Of a stretch of DNA of 64,000 nucleotides, positions 22,325 to 34,395 are shown piece by piece; position 1 is the stretch's first letter; each line of letters opens with the position of its first letter. Position numbers and translations under genes: made by a program. Under the pieces are notes generated by a model, which ran no database searches, was not told the DNA's origin, and saw only the letters and a list, made by a program, of their open reading frames with translations. Location: NCBI GenBank assembly GCA_015680685.1, contig MNCI01014694.1, positions 847,031-911,030 on the forward strand. The letters are read 5' to 3'. Source of the DNA: Gnetum montanum (lineage: Eukaryota; Streptophyta; Gnetopsida; Gnetales; Gnetaceae).

Positions 22325-23590
22325 CTCCATGAAGCCTCAATGACAACTACAAAGGCAACTAAACCCAAAGCTTAAGCAAGTGGTTAAAGAAGAAATTGAA
22401 CAACTTCTAAAAGCCAGGTTCATCTACCCCATTGCTGATAGTGAATGGGTTATTCCATTAGTCATTGTGCCTAAAAAGTGAGGTAAATGAAGGGTGTGTA
22501 GAGAATTTAGGTTGTTAAACATGGTAACGTATAAAGGCCATTTCCCATTATCATTTGTTGACCAAGTCCTAGATACCATTGCAGGCCATTGCTACTATAG
22601 TTTTCTAGATGGTTACAATGGATACAATCAAATTCAAATAGCACTAGAAGACCAAGCCAAGACTACATTCACAAGTCCTTGGGGGACATTTGCATATAGA
22701 CAGATGCTGTTTGGCTTGTGCAATGCCCTAGCAACATTTCAACGTCTGGTTCTAAGTATATTTTAGTAGCAAATAGGAGATGATGTGGAGGTCTTTATGG
22801 ATAATTTCTCCACCTACGGAGTAGACTTCGAACAAGCATTGGACTGATTAGAGCAAGTATTGAAATGATGTGTATAAATTGGCAAAAAATCCATTTAATG
22901 ATCTAAGAAGATATTGTGTTAGGGCACAATATTTCACAAATAGGGATAGAGGTAGATCCTGAAAAAATTAAAGTCATCCAAGGAATCACTCGTCAACCTG
23001 AAACTGTAAAAGATATCTGATCATTCCTTGAACATACTGGCTATTATAGATGCCTTATCGAGAACTTTTCAAATATTGCAAAACCATTGGTAGAATTAAT
23101 GCAGAAGGACATACCCTTTGAATGAACCAAGGAATGTGAGCTAGCTTTCCAAACCTTGAAATAGAAGCTCATAGAAACACCCATTCTACAATCTCCTAAC
23201 TGGTCTAGACCATTCCACATAATGACCGATGCATCCAACTTTGCTTTAGAAGCCATACTTACATAGTTAGATGACCAAAAATGACCTTATTACATTTACT
23301 GTGCAAGTCAGAGTATTTTTGGTGCATAGCTCAATTACACTACAACAGAAAAAGAATTAATGGTTGTGGTGTTTGCACTAGAAAAATTTAGGAACTATGT
23401 ATTGGGCTATAAAATATTTGTACACACAGATCATAGTGTAATGTGGTTCTTAATGAATAAACCAATGGTAAGCCCTCACATCATATGATGGCTCATGATC
23501 TTACAAGATTTTGATCTTACGATGATCAATCATAAAGGCACCAAGAATGTTATTGTTGATCACTTATCTCGGTTACGATGGGACAACAAA
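22325..23590 (+). pseudogene. RE3 reverse transcriptase and RNase H
   Basis: The order is FIYPIADSEWVIPLVIVPKK, FRLLNMVTYKGHFPLSFVDQVLDTIAGH, FLDGYNGYNQIQIALEDQ, LFGLCNALATFQ, then the catalytic motif as FMDN near 22795, so the second catalytic Asp is changed to Asn. RNase H follows at about 23220-23590 (DASNFALEA, TTTEKELMVVVFALEKF, VHTDHSVMWFLMNK, MILQDFDLTMINHKGTKNVIVDHLSRL). It is inactive by the active-site change and by stops. Confidence 0.88.
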
Positions 23591-23599
23591 GAGGATGAA

Positions 23600-24950
23600 T
23601 ATCCAATTTTTGATTACTTCCCTAATGAACTCCTTTTTGCAGGTGTAATAAACAATCAATTAACCATAGAGACAAACTGGTATAGTAGCATTCTTACCTA
23701 TCTTCTCACACAAGAAATGCCACAAGGACTAGATGTTAAAAAGAAACAATGGTTTCTTCACCAAACCAAATATTTCATGGAAATCAACGAACACCTTTAT
23801 AAGGTATGTTTTGATGGCTTGGTCCGATGGTGTGTTCCCGATGGAGATCAATTGCAAGTTCTCCAAGGTGCTCATGAGGGCCCTTATGGGGGTCATTATG
23901 CTAGGAGATGAACAACCATTAAAATCTTGCTTGTAGGATATTATTGGCCTACATTGTTTCGGGACACTCATCATTTTGTCCAATCTTGTGAGCACTACCA
24001 ATGCGATGGGAGAATGATCGCTAGAATGGAGGGTCCACAATAATGGATTCAACCTTTAGAACACTTCGACATATGGGGAATTGATTTTATGGGGCCTATC
24101 ACACCAATGTCCAATGGAAAAGCCTATATTTTTGTTGTTGTTGAATATTTTAATAAGTGGATAGAAGCAGCTGTTGTTACTGATTGTACATCATCTATCG
24201 CCGCACAATTTGTTCAACAACAAATCATAAATAGTTTTGGCATGCCTCGTGCACTTATTTTCAATAATGATACACATTTTACAAGTGTGACATTTCAAAA
24301 ATTAATGCAACACTTAGGAGTTGAGCATAAGCTGACTACCCCATATCATCCTCAAGTGAATGGTGAAGCTGAAGTCACCAATAGGGAGATCACAAAAATA
24401 TTAACATGAACCATTAGCAAATATAGGTAAGACTAGAGCACCAAATTGAATGATGCTCTTTGGGCATACCACTCCACATGGAAACTCCCTATAGGCTATT
24501 CTCCTTATGAGTTAGTGTATGGTAAACTTCTAACACTCCCTATCTAACCCGAGCTCCATACACTATCTACAACATGTGACCTCAACCTTGACCTCAGTCT
24601 AGCATAGAAAGAATAGCTAATGAACCTTAACTTGCTAGATGAAAATTGATTAGTTATCCTATCATCCAACAAATTACACAAGGCCTTCAACAGGAAATGT
24701 CATGACCTAAGAATTAGGAAACTTAGATACCAACCAGGAGATAAGGTTCTTTATTGGAATCCCACACATGTGCCACAACGAACTAAATTTTAAACACTGT
24801 GGGAAAGACCTTATATCATTCATGAAACATTTCCTTCAGGGGCCATGATGATCAATAAACCTGAAAGCCTAGATAGGAAATTATTAGTCAACATCTAGCA
24901 AACCAAATCTTTCCATGAGCCTAAAATAGCTAGTACTAACACTACCTCTA
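23600..24950 (+). pseudogene. RE3 integrase
   Basis: The HHCC region (HEGPYGGHYARR, YYWPTLFRDTHHFVQSCEHYQ) runs up to about 24000. The core from about 24060 keeps [15 protein letters not shown] and a Glu in [11 protein letters not shown], a plausible D,D-35-E set. The C-terminal YQPGDKVLYWNPTHVPQ and LWERPYIIHETF lie about 24730-24840. Several stops are from CGA/CAA/TGG changes. It is the best-preserved integrase core in the window. Confidence 0.88.
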
Positions 24951-25396
24951 TTAATGGACAAGCTTGCTCATTATTTCGAATCTCCTCCTTCCAACTTAGT
25001 CATAAGGAAGATGGCCACTAATGCTAATCATTCTAAAGCCCCCAATTTCTTTGTCTTTTTTTTTGTTTTACACATTCTTCATCTTTACTTTTTTTTGTTT
25101 TACATCATTGTTAACATTTTTACTATTTCTTCCTTTATTACATTTTTTTTTGAATTACTCTCACTTGTCATATGATAAGTGCTCATGATGGTGGATTGTA
25201 CTATAATGGTGTTGTTTGCTAATGTTTGTTTTTTACCTTTGACTTTTAATGTTGATGCTAAGATATGGTTTCTTTTGATAAAATAGGCAATGAGTCCATG
25301 TCATTCATTCATCCATAAAACTACATGGTCTTCCTTTTTTTTGGAAATGTACTATCCTTTTTTCTAAGGAAACTTATTAATGAATTGGTGGCTTGG
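24951..25396 (+). other. RE3 3' non-coding region, first part
   Basis: No gene is supported. It holds a degraded PPT-like word (TCATAAGGAAGATGG, near 25001), the T-rich TTTTTGTTTTACA block (about 25050-25150), and conserved short blocks. RE4 interrupts it at 25397. Confidence 0.6.
25392..25396. repeat. RE4 target-site duplication, left copy
   Basis: CTTGG is repeated exactly at 40438-40442. The surrounding word GTGGCTTGG...TATTCTTCAA is continuous across RE4, as in other copies. Confidence 0.9.
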
Positions 25397-26239
25397 TGAT
25401 GAACCATGATATTAGGACCATGACATCAGATCCGTGATATCAGGTCTATGATATCGGAGCCTACCAAGCAATATCGGACATTCGATATCAGGACCTATCT
25501 TGTTGCCTATAAATAAGAGGTAGGCACACTTGGTTTTGGCATTAGTTTCTTAGTCCTTTTTCCGAACTATTACGGTTTTTACTTTCTAGAGTTAGAATTA
25601 TTTTTGAGTGTCTGCAGTAGGAGTCATAAAGTGAATGGATCTTTATTTGAGCATTTTCTACCTAAGCACACCTTATGTTTGGAAATAAATACAAACTTTG
25701 TGATAAACCTTGCAGCATTCAGAATAGGTTATTTATTGCATTTAATATTATTTACAATTATTTAATACTTTTGTTACTTAATTGATGTTACTTTTATTGG
25801 TTTGTTAATTTTCACAATTAAGCACACTTAGTATGACCACTTCGAGCATACGTGGAACACTTGGTAACCCAGTAACGATTAGCGTTTGGTAACCCCAATA
25901 GTGTTACACTACTTCAGGATGTGTATGAAGAGTGGGAACGAATGCTGGTGTTAGGACTAGTTAGAACCTAGTGGATTAGTTAAATTAAATTAGTTACTTA
26001 ATTATTTCACTTCTACCTTTTAGCACTAGGACATAAACATAAAAATCATAAAAATCATATACCTCAAGTTTACTTCACCATACAATCGTGCCATATGAGT
26101 AAGCTTAGGAAGAAAACGATCACCTAACCCATCCTTATTCTGTGAAGGCGCATAAGCACTTAGTCCTTGGAGTTCAACCAAATCGTGCGTAACGCTCATA
26201 TTAGTATGGTTGAGTGTAAGGGTACCTCGCTGCTCATCA
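25397..26239 (+). repeat. RE4 5' LTR
   Basis: Palindrome cores start at 25408, 25422, 25436, 25450, 25470 and 25484 (spacing 14, 14, 14, 20, 14). TATAAATA starts at 25508. It is 14 bp longer than the 3' LTR, equal to one palindrome module. The U5 stem AAGTTTACT/AGTAAGCTT is at 26066-26106. Confidence 0.92.
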
Positions 26240-26259
26240 TTGGCACCATTGCTAGGGAC
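26240..26259 (+). other. RE4 primer-binding site
   Basis: TTGGCACCATTGCTAGGGAC has four differences from the tRNA-Asp complement, all transitions. Confidence 0.85.
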
Positions 26260-26383
26260 TTTGTTGTTTATGTGCTGATTAGAACTTAGGAAATCTTCCT
26301 ATCATTGGAACGAACCCTTAGGATTGGTTATGAAAATAATAATAATAATATAATAATACATTGGACATTGAATAATTAATCAT

Positions 26384-26850
26384 ATCTCCTTCTTTCTATG
26401 AAAGTGCTTCACCACCTAGGTCTAACACAATGAATAGTCAAAGGTCTAGTACGCATGATGATGATCCACCAGTGCCTAAATAGTTTCACTTGGTATATGC
26501 TCATCTCAATGAGTATGTACCGGACTTTACCTTTATCCTCCACCAGGATGAACAATTGTGATGACATGATTTAGAGGGTAACATAGTATTACCACCCAAT
26601 TGCTCAATCCCAAGCATGCTTCTTCATGCTCACACAAATTGGTATGCAGCACTTACAGTCGGAGTATGTTGTGTATGAATAAGATTCGAGAGATTATTGA
26701 TCCACAGAGGCACAACATCAAAGGGACCTACAATAGGAAAGACATTAGAAATCTATGAAGGAAAAGCAGTCTCAGGATGTCCCATATGTCATAAGTGAAA
26801 ATGAGGATGGTGAACCTACCTCAGGAGGTTTTCTACATAACAATCCTCCA
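26384..26850 (+). pseudogene. gag: RE4 gag, N-terminal remnant only
   Basis: The start codon region reads ATA TCT where relatives have ATG TCT. The N-terminal LVYAHLNEYVPDFTFILHQDEQL block and a segment ending DVPYVISENEDGEPTSGGFLH are recognisable. The next recognisable text (ALLSFESSELSLNQ) belongs just upstream of the protease in RE3. The gag linker, core, knuckle and tail are therefore deleted, about 2.0 kb by comparison with RE3 19257-21275. Confidence 0.8.
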
Positions 26851-26894
26851 AATGCCTTGCTATCATTTGAATCTTCGGAGCTTTCTTTAAACCA

Positions 26895-27420
26895 AAGACC
26901 ACACTTAACACACACGGTCATGTAGACTCATGTCATTACTGACTGGATTAAAGCTGGTCATCTTCCTAGGAAATTCTCTGATCTTGGGAGTCCTCTTATA
27001 TATTTACAAATTGTTGGGAATGAGTCGTGCAAAGCTCTTTTGGATTCAGGTTCTGGTGTCAACTTAATCTCTCAAGAAATTTATAAAGCCTGGAACTTGC
27101 CTCCATTAAAAAAGAGTAACATTTATTTAGAGCTGGTCGACCAATCTATCACTGTCCCATTAGGACTAGTGGAGGACACTGTCACCACTATTTGTGGGTG
27201 ATCTCATCTAGTTAATTTCCTAGTGATTCAAGTCAACAATTGCAAGGGGGACTTCCCAATCATTATGGTAAGAGCATGGCTAAGCATAATTGATGCATGC
27301 CTAGGAATACATGATCCTTTCGTAGAAATATCAAAGGAAAATACATTTGGAAAGATCAAGAAGAAGAAAGTACCGTGCATCGTATACAGTGACATAGGGT
27401 GCAACTGCGTGCAAAAGGCC
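26895..27420 (+). pseudogene. RE4 protease
   Basis: Carries LIYLQIVGNESCKALLDSGSGVNLIS and LKKSNIYLELVDQSITVPLGLVED. A TGG-to-TGA stop after TTICG precedes FLVIQVNNCKGDFPIIMVRAWL. In MVRAWL the Gly of the MGR motif is Val. The frame stays open past the domain to 27459. Confidence 0.85.
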
Positions 27421-27899
27421 TGGTGTGTACAATGTTTAACATTTCTTACATGCAACTAGTGTGCACAAATAACTAATATAAAAAGATTCCTGTATGTAGT
27501 AGCCACAAGAAAGGAAGGCACCTAATGGCTGATAGCTAACCAAGAGATCAACTCAACTATATGCATGGAACCAACTGAGAGGTTGACTTGCACATACATC
27601 GATAACATAGACACATTAGAGCAAGCCCATCACCAACTTCCAAATCTTGACATCAAAAATATCAATTGGGGGAAGTTGGAAATCTCTAAGGAGTTCAAGT
27701 AAGATCCCCTTGAGTTAAAACCATTGGCCATCGGTGTGGAGCATATATTTCTCAAGAATGAAAAACCAGTAATCATTAATGCTAAGCTCGCTTCTCAATA
27801 AAAAGAAATATTTCTGAAAATGATAAACAAATGGTTGAAAGCCTTTGCTTGGTCATATCTCGAATTAACCAAAATAGATCCTAGGATATGCCAACATAG

Positions 27900-29185
27900 A
27901 ATTTACACTGACCCCTCCATGAAACCTCGATGACAACTGCAAAGGCGATTGAACCCAAAGCTTAAGCAAGTGATTAAAGAAGAAATTGAATAGCTTCTAA
28001 AAGCTAGGTTCATCTACACCATTGATGACAGTGAATGGGTTAGTCCCTTAGTCATTATGCCTAAAAAAGAAGGTAAATAGAAGGTGTGTATAGACTTTAG
28101 GCTACTAAACATGGCAACAATCAAAGACCACTTCCCATTGTTATTCGTTGACCTAGTCTTAGACACCATTGTAGGGCATTGCTACTATAGTTTTCTGGAT
28201 GGTTATAGTGGATACAATCAAATTCAAATAGCACCAAAAGACTAAGCCAAAACCACATTCACAAGTCCTTGGGGGACTTTTGCATATAAGTAGATGTCGT
28301 TTAGCTTGTGCAATGCCCTAGTAATGTTTCAAAGTTTGGTTCTAAGTATCTTTTAGTAGCAAATAGGGAATGGTGTGGAGGTTTTCATGGATGATTTCTC
28401 CAACTATGGAGTGGACTTTGAGCAAGCATTGGACCGATTAGAGCAAGTACTGAAATGATGTGTAGAAACCAGCTTAAGGCTCAATTTGCAAAAAAGCCAT
28501 TTAATGGTCTAAGAAGGCATTGTGTTAGGGCATAAGATTTCACAAACAAGGATATAGGTAGATCCTGAAAATATTTAGGTTATCTAAGGAATTACTCGTC
28601 AACTTGAAACTGTAAAAGATATCTAGTCATTCCTTGGACATATTGGCTATTATAGAAACTTCATTCAGAACTTTTCAAGGATTACAAAACCTTTGGTAGA
28701 ACTAACAAAGAAGGACGTATCTTTTGAATGGACTAGGAAGTGTGAGCTAGCTTTCCAAACCTTAAAATAGAAGCTTGTAAAAACACCCATTCTATAAGCT
28801 CCTAACTGGTCCAGACCATTCCACATAATGACTGACATGTCCAACTTTGCTTTAGGAGCCGTACTTACATAGTTAGATGATAAAAAGCAACCCTATTATA
28901 TTCACTTTGCAAATCAAAGTATTATTGGTGCACAACTCAATAACACCACAATAGAAAAAGAATTAATGGCTATGGTGTTTGCACTAGAAAAATTTAGGCA
29001 CTATGTATTGGGCTATAAGATATTTGTACATACGGATCATAGTACAATTCGGTTTCTAATGAATAAACAAACGGTGAGCCCTCACATCATACTGTGGCTC
29101 GTGATCTTACAAGAGTTTGACCTTATAATGATTGATCGTAAAGGCACCGAGAATGTTGTTGCTGATCATTTATCTCAATTATGAT
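27900..29185 (+). pseudogene. RE4 reverse transcriptase and RNase H
   Basis: RT motifs: ARFIYTIDDSEWVSPLVIMPKKEGK, FRLLNMATIKDHFPL, FLDGYSGYNQIQIA, and catalytic FMDD intact near 28388. The connection is FLGHIGYYRNFIQNFSRITKPLVELTKKD. RNase H spans about 28830-29185, with the longest open stretch at 28966-29184 (ALEKFRHYVLGYKIFVHTDHSTIRFLMNK ... ENVVADHLSQL, HTDH intact). Many CAA/CAG/CGA/TGG positions are stops. Confidence 0.9.
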
Positions 29186-29367
29186 GGGACAACAAAGAGG
29201 ACGAATATCCAATTTCTGACCATTTCCCCAGTGAACTTCTCTTTGCAGGTGTAATAAACAATCAATTAATCATAGAGAAAAATTGATATAGTAGCATTCT
29301 TACCTATCTCCTCATACTATAAACACCACAAGGGTTAGATGTTAAAAAGAAACAACAGTTTCTTCAT
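29186..29367 (+). pseudogene. RE4 integrase, first part
   Basis: Begins after the RNase H and includes DHFPSELLFAGVINNQL and the LDVKKKQQFLH segment. It is cut at 29368 by RE5 and resumes at 36501. Confidence 0.8.
29363..29367. repeat. RE5 target-site duplication, left copy
   Basis: TTCAT here versus TTCAC at 36496-36500. Undisturbed relatives read TTCAC, so the left copy has one transition. Confidence 0.75.
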
Positions 29368-30152
29368 TGATGAAACACGATATCACATGGGCCGCGATAT
29401 CATATCCCACGCGATATCACGGTGCATCGCAAAGTCTATAAATAAGAGGCAGCTCTCCCTTGTTTTCCAATCTAGGCCTAGACCGTAGGGAAACTCTGGC
29501 AGTTTGATCTCTCTAGAGATAGAATATTTTCCATGTGCCCACAGTAGGAGCTCCAAACTGAATGGATCTTTATTCGAGCAAACATTGTACCTGAACACAA
29601 GTTTGTGTACGGCAATAAAGATGAACTTCTTGGATAAACCTTGCAGTGCATGGAATAGGCTAATTAGGAATTTATATATTGTTTATCATTTAATTACTTT
29701 ATTAGTTATTAAATCTTTCTCACCCCTTCTCTCCTAGTTAAGTGCCTCAGTACAACCGCTTCGAGCATGTGCATTACGCTTGGTGATCCCAGCAACGATT
29801 AGCGTTTGGTAACCAAGGTTGCATTGGTTCAGGGTGTGAACGGTAAGTGGGAACAGATGCTGATGCTAGGTTAATTAAGACTTAGTTAGTTAGTTAGAGT
29901 TAGTTCATTAATCTCTTCAACCCTTTACCTTATTAGCTTAAGAGATAAAACTGAAAAGATAATAAAAATCATATACCTCAGACTTACTTAACCATACCGT
30001 GACAAATACAAGTAAGTCTAGGAAGACAACGAATAATTAACCTTAAGTGTTCCATGAGGCATGTAGGCACTTAGTCTGTAGAGTTCGACTGGATCGCGTG
30101 TGTTACGCTCATATTCATATGGTTGAGTGTAGGGGTACCGTGCCACTCATCA
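29368..30152 (+). repeat. RE5 5' LTR
   Basis: 785 bp. Palindrome cores are at 29379, 29396 and 29413 (17-bp spacing), and TATAAATA is at 29437, 24 bp after the last. The U5 stem pairs AGACTTACTT (29980-29989) with AAGTAAGTCT (30010-30019). Confidence 0.92.
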
Positions 30153-30172
30153 TTGGTGCCGTTGCCGGGGAC
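30153..30172 (+). other. RE5 primer-binding site
   Basis: TTGGTGCCGTTGCCGGGGAC matches the tRNA-Asp 3' complement at 19 of 20 positions, the best in the window. Confidence 0.92.
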
Positions 30173-30295
30173 TAAGTGTTTGTGCGCTAAGTAGAACATA
30201 GGATATTACTCACATCATTAGGAACTTAAACAAACATTAGGGTTAATTAAATAAAACATTTATATAATGGTTAAATAGCACACCGATAAGACATC

Positions 30296-32690
30296 ATGTC
30301 TTCTTCTTCTTCTCACAAGAGCATTTCACCTAGGGATAATAAAAGAAATAGTTAGTAATCTAAAACACATCACCTAAATCAGCCAATTCCTCAAAAATAT
30401 AGGGTGACATATACGCATCCTGATGAGTATATACCTAATTTCACTTTTAGCCTCCATCAAGATGAACAGATGTGCTGGAGAGACTTGCAAGGTAACATAG
30501 TGTTACCTCCAGATCATGCAGTCCCCAACATGCTCCTCCATGCTTTGGCACAGATTGGCATGACTCAGCTTTATGTTGAATATGTAATAGGTGATTTTGA
30601 CACAAGGGATTACTATCCTACAACCTTACAATGTATGAGGGACTCAAGGCAGGAGGGCCAACATACACTATTGAAGGGCAAAGAGGTCCCACATGTCCTA
30701 AGTGAAATTAGAGATGGTGAACCACTTATAACGAGTTCTTTATTGAAAGATGTTCCCCCTCCTAACAACAGTGAGGAGGTGGGGTATCAGAACCTACACT
30801 CCACGATACATAACCATGGTTCTGATCCCTATGAACCCCAGCTGTTCACTGAGGGAACAACAACAAATGACAAGGATGGGCACTCAGATCGTCATCATGA
30901 TCGAGGCTGAAGCCATAGAAGAGAAGGTAAGAAACATTGTCATGGCGATGGTTCTCCTTCTTCTTCTCCTTCATCACATCACTCACCCTCTCCTTCCATA
31001 TCAGGGTGCAACCATCAAGAGCATAACGGAAAGGATAAAGGTAAGAGAAATGAGAGACCTCAATGGGAGAGCGAAGAGAGAGGACGAGGGCAATCAAGAA
31101 AATCAAGGCATGAATGAAGGGAAAGTAGGGAACAACGGAGACATCATAGACATCATGAAAGAGATGATCATGAAGAGCCCCTACTTGCCACCCAAAGCCT
31201 GTTAAATATAATGGAGGCTATAAGAATCCCAACAAGGCATCAAAAATATAGCCGAATCAAGCGCTTAGACATGAACAATATCCCATGCTTCGAAGCGGGA
31301 CACAACGTGGATCCGCAAAATCATTTACAAGCATTTCATGATGCCTGTGCCTTGCAAAACATAGAAAACGAGTGGAAAAAACTAAAGTTGTTTCCCAGGA
31401 CACTCATAAAGGAAGCAGAGAGTTGGTACCAGTCCTTAGAACCTGAAACCATCCGGAGGTGGAGTACGATGTTAGAACTCTTCAACGATAAGTATCAAAC
31501 ATACTCCAGATGTCTAATTTGCATAAGCAGATCCAAGGATGGAAGCAAGGTACTCATGAACCCTTGGATGCTACCATGGGCTGCTACTACACATTGTTAC
31601 ATCGTTGCCTGGGCCATGGTTACACACAACAGGACCAACTATGCCACATCGTAGATGGGCTAAGGTATGAAACTAGGAGAACCCTTGGGACTTATGCCCA
31701 AGGAAGACTATCAGAACTTAGATCCCATGAAATTCATCGCTTGTTGAAACAAGTAGCCAAAGAAGAAGGGGAGCTATGAAAAAGGGAAAGCACAGAAGAA
31801 TATAACCATGATCCCTCTCTTTGAAAGAAGGGAGTGAGATTTTGCGATGAAGAGGATGAGTCACCAATCGAACAGTTGGTGAATAGGAAAATCTTGCTAC
31901 TTCAAAAGCTAACAATGGAAGTAACAGCTAAGGTAGAAGAAGTATAGAGCTCCTTAGATAGTAAAATTGAAATTGTCCTAAAGATTGTAGAGGAGTCTAA
32001 GGAGGAATGAAGTAGTGATAAGGACAAGAAAAAGCATAGAGATGCAAGCCCTACACGTGATAAGGGTAACAAGAAAATAACTATCTCCGATGAGATTGTG
32101 GACTCAGACACAGATGATAATTGTGGATGTGAGATCTGCCACTATGACCATCCTAAGGGATGTTGTCCAATCATCTCACATCTACAAGAGACTGGGGTGT
32201 ATGCACTCAACTCAAGACTCAACAAAAGGCAGACACCCTATAGGTTACCTTATCCTCAAGGTAACCCAAGACAGTCCCACCAACCCTTGACGTACTATCC
32301 AAGTGGAACTCCACCACAACCCATCGGACAACATTAGCAGTGGCAATACCCACAGTCATGGGGATGCCACTACCGAAATAATAGTACCCTTACCGGCAGC
32401 CCGATCCGTATGGTTACTACGTGTAACAACCAATTTCTCCAAGTGACTCCATGGGTCACACAACTCCCCAACGTCACTACCTAGTTCAGGAGTACTTTAG
32501 AAGGACTCCTTCTCCTCCGAGAGATGCTCTATATCCATACCATCCTCCTACTCCATCCACACCTTTTCCACCGATAGTTCCCATACCTCCTACTCCAACA
32601 ATGTAAGGGGAACTCCCTACTCAACCGTAGCAACGCAATGCTACAAGAGCCATAAACATTCAACCCGCTGGTAGTTCTAACAACCATAAA
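30296..32690 (+). pseudogene. gag: RE5 gag
   Basis: The ATG at 30296 (MSSSSSHKS) is in frame with the open stretch 30404-30910 despite a TAG-TAA pair. The N-terminal block is VTYTHPDEYIPNFTFSLHQDE ... LQGNIVLPPDH. A Ser/His/Arg linker follows, with the core from 31211 in the same frame (RIKRLDMNNIPCFEAGHN, LFPRTLIKEAESWYQSLEPE). A one-base loss near 31508 shifts the frame to 31510-31779 (LHKQIQGWKQGTHEPLDATM). The knuckle CEICHYDHPKGCCP (about 32130-32170) is fully intact. A Pro/Tyr tail follows. Confidence 0.88.
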
Positions 32691-32744
32691 AAGAGAAGAC
32701 CTTTCTTTAGAACCAAAAGCCCAGACAAGCTCTCATAACAATAA

Positions 32745-33533
32745 GTGGTTGAGTCTGTGATCACTCCTCCAACACACAAGGCTTCGGGGCTTCCTTCAGT
32801 CGAAAATCAGAGCTTAACGCATACGGTTATGTTAACACATACTATAACCGACTCGATCAAGGTAGGCCATCTTCCCAGGAAATTATCTGACCCTAGGAGT
32901 CCCTTAATCTACCTCCAAGTCACTGGGAACGAACCACATAAGGCTCTTCTTGACTCAGGTTTTGGAGTTAACTTAATTTCACGAGAGATGTATCAAGCCT
33001 GGAACCTGTCCCAACTTAAGAAGAGCAACATTCAACTAGAGCTGGTAGACCAGTCCATCACCATTCCCTTGGGATTAGTGGAGGACATCGTTATCATTGT
33101 GTGTGGTTGGTCCTACCCAACTGATTTTCTAGTGATTGAAGTCAACAACAACAAAGGGGACTTCCCAATTATAATGGGAAGGGCATGGCTGAGTATAGTA
33201 GATGCATGCCTAAGAATTTGTAATCTTTCCTTGGAGATATCTAAAGTAAACATTTATAGAAAGATCAAGAAGAGGAAAGTTCTATGCATCACATACAGTG
33301 ATTTATCGGGTGATGACATGGAAGAATGCACAACATCTCCTCCATGCAACATGTGTGCCCTTGAAACTGTAAGACAAAGATGCCTGTATGTAGCAACCAT
33401 ACAACAATTAGTAGACACCCCGTGGTTGACAGCTACTTGGAAGAGCAACCAAAAAATATGCATGGAACGAACTAGGGAAAAAACTCATGCCAATAATGAA
33501 GGCATAGATACATTGGAATATGAGCATCGCTGA
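32745..33533 (+). pseudogene. RE5 protease, open frame
   Basis: An uninterrupted 262-codon stretch contains LIYLQVTGNEPHKALLDSGF (active-site D-S-G intact), then LKKSNIQLELVDQSITIP, CGWSYPTDFLVIEVNNNKG and FPIIMGRAWLSIVDAC. It continues past the domain into the spacer seen before RT in relatives, and then ends. It is the most complete protease in the window, kept although RT and integrase are missing. Confidence 0.88.
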
Positions 33534-33594
33534 CTTCCACCCCTTAATCTAAGAACATCAGTTGGGAGAAGTTGGACAATCCTTAAAAATTTAA

Positions 33595-33686
33595 ATAGAC
33601 ATTCATTATTTTGAATCTCTCCCTTTCCATTCAGTCATGGGGGAGACGGCCACTTATGCTAATCATATGGGGACCCCAGTTCTTTT
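33595..33686 (+). other. RE5 internal deletion junction and PPT-like word
   Basis: Text equivalent to the pre-RT spacer (GTTGGACAATCC..AAATTTAAATAG) is followed directly by text that in RE3 lies after the integrase (TTCATTATTTTGAATCTC). About 3 kb of pol is missing. TCATGGGGG at 33635-33643 matches the true PPT word. Confidence 0.75.
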
Positions 33687-33895
33687 TAAGTTTTTGTTTT
33701 ACACATTTTTGTTTTACAAATGTTTATTTTACACATTTTTTTACAAGTTTTTGTTTTACACGTTTTTGTTTTACATGTTTTTGTTTTGCAAGTTTTTGTT
33801 TTACATGTTTTTGTTTTACAAATTTTTGTTTTACACATTTTTGTTTTACAAATTTCTTTAACTTTTCTTATTTTTGTTTTACATCATCATTATAA
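33687..33895 (+). repeat. RE5 expanded TTTTGTTTTACA tandem array
   Basis: More than ten near-copies of a 12-15 bp T-rich word (TTTTGTTTTACACAT variants) stand in a row. This gives false FLFYTFLF-like open frames. RE1, RE3, RE4 and RE8 have only a few copies at the same place, just after pol or gag. The expansion is specific to RE5. Confidence 0.85.
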
Positions 33896-34326
33896 TTTTT
33901 CATTTTTGTATGTGTGTGTGTGTGTGTCATCCGCCCTATAAGTTTGTCACCCAATAAGTGTTCTTCATGATGGTAATGTTTGGTTTTTACCTTTAAGTCA
34001 CAATGTTGATACTAAGGTATGTTTCTTTTGATATAATAGAAAATGAGTTCACTTCATCCATACATCCATAGATTTCTATGGTCTCTCTTTGCTTGGAAAT
34101 GTACAGTTCCTTTATAATCAGAACTATTAATGAATCAGTGACTTGGCATTTCTCAAACTAAGGAAGGACTCAAGGATTGAAAAGGGTGTGACTTCAAAGG
34201 AACTTGATGCTTTTGTGTTGGCCATTCTCTTGGTTGCTTGGATGTTTTCTTCTTGAGTTTCTTACCATTTCGACATTACCCAATCATCGGGAACCTGAGC
34301 AAATAAAAATAACAAATTATTTGCAT

Positions 34327-34395
34327 GGTGTGGTTCTCATGCATAAACACATAAAACGAAAAAAAAAACAAGAAAGTGAGAATTCAAAGCACACC
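34327..34395 (+). ncRNA. RE5 GGTGTG/CACACC hairpin
   Basis: The outer stem is GGTGTG (34327-34332) with CACACC (34390-34395). The inner stem is TTCTCA (34334-34339) with TGAGAA (34377-34382). The loop is A-rich. It is equivalent to units at 10354-10572, 38284 and 40616. Confidence 0.6.

Noticed and set aside
30750-31205. 151-codon Met/Ile-rich open frame in RE5
   Set aside because: It is an alternative frame of the Ser/His/Arg-rich gag linker. The true gag frame continues on both sides, and similar Met/Ile-rich shadows occur in RE1, RE3, RE6 and RE7.
33611-33941. Three overlapping open frames (FLFYTFLF, FCFTHFCF, FVLHVFVL patterns) that could look like membrane proteins
   Set aside because: They are translations of the TTTTGTTTTACA tandem repeat in three frames; the equivalent region in related elements has only a few copies.
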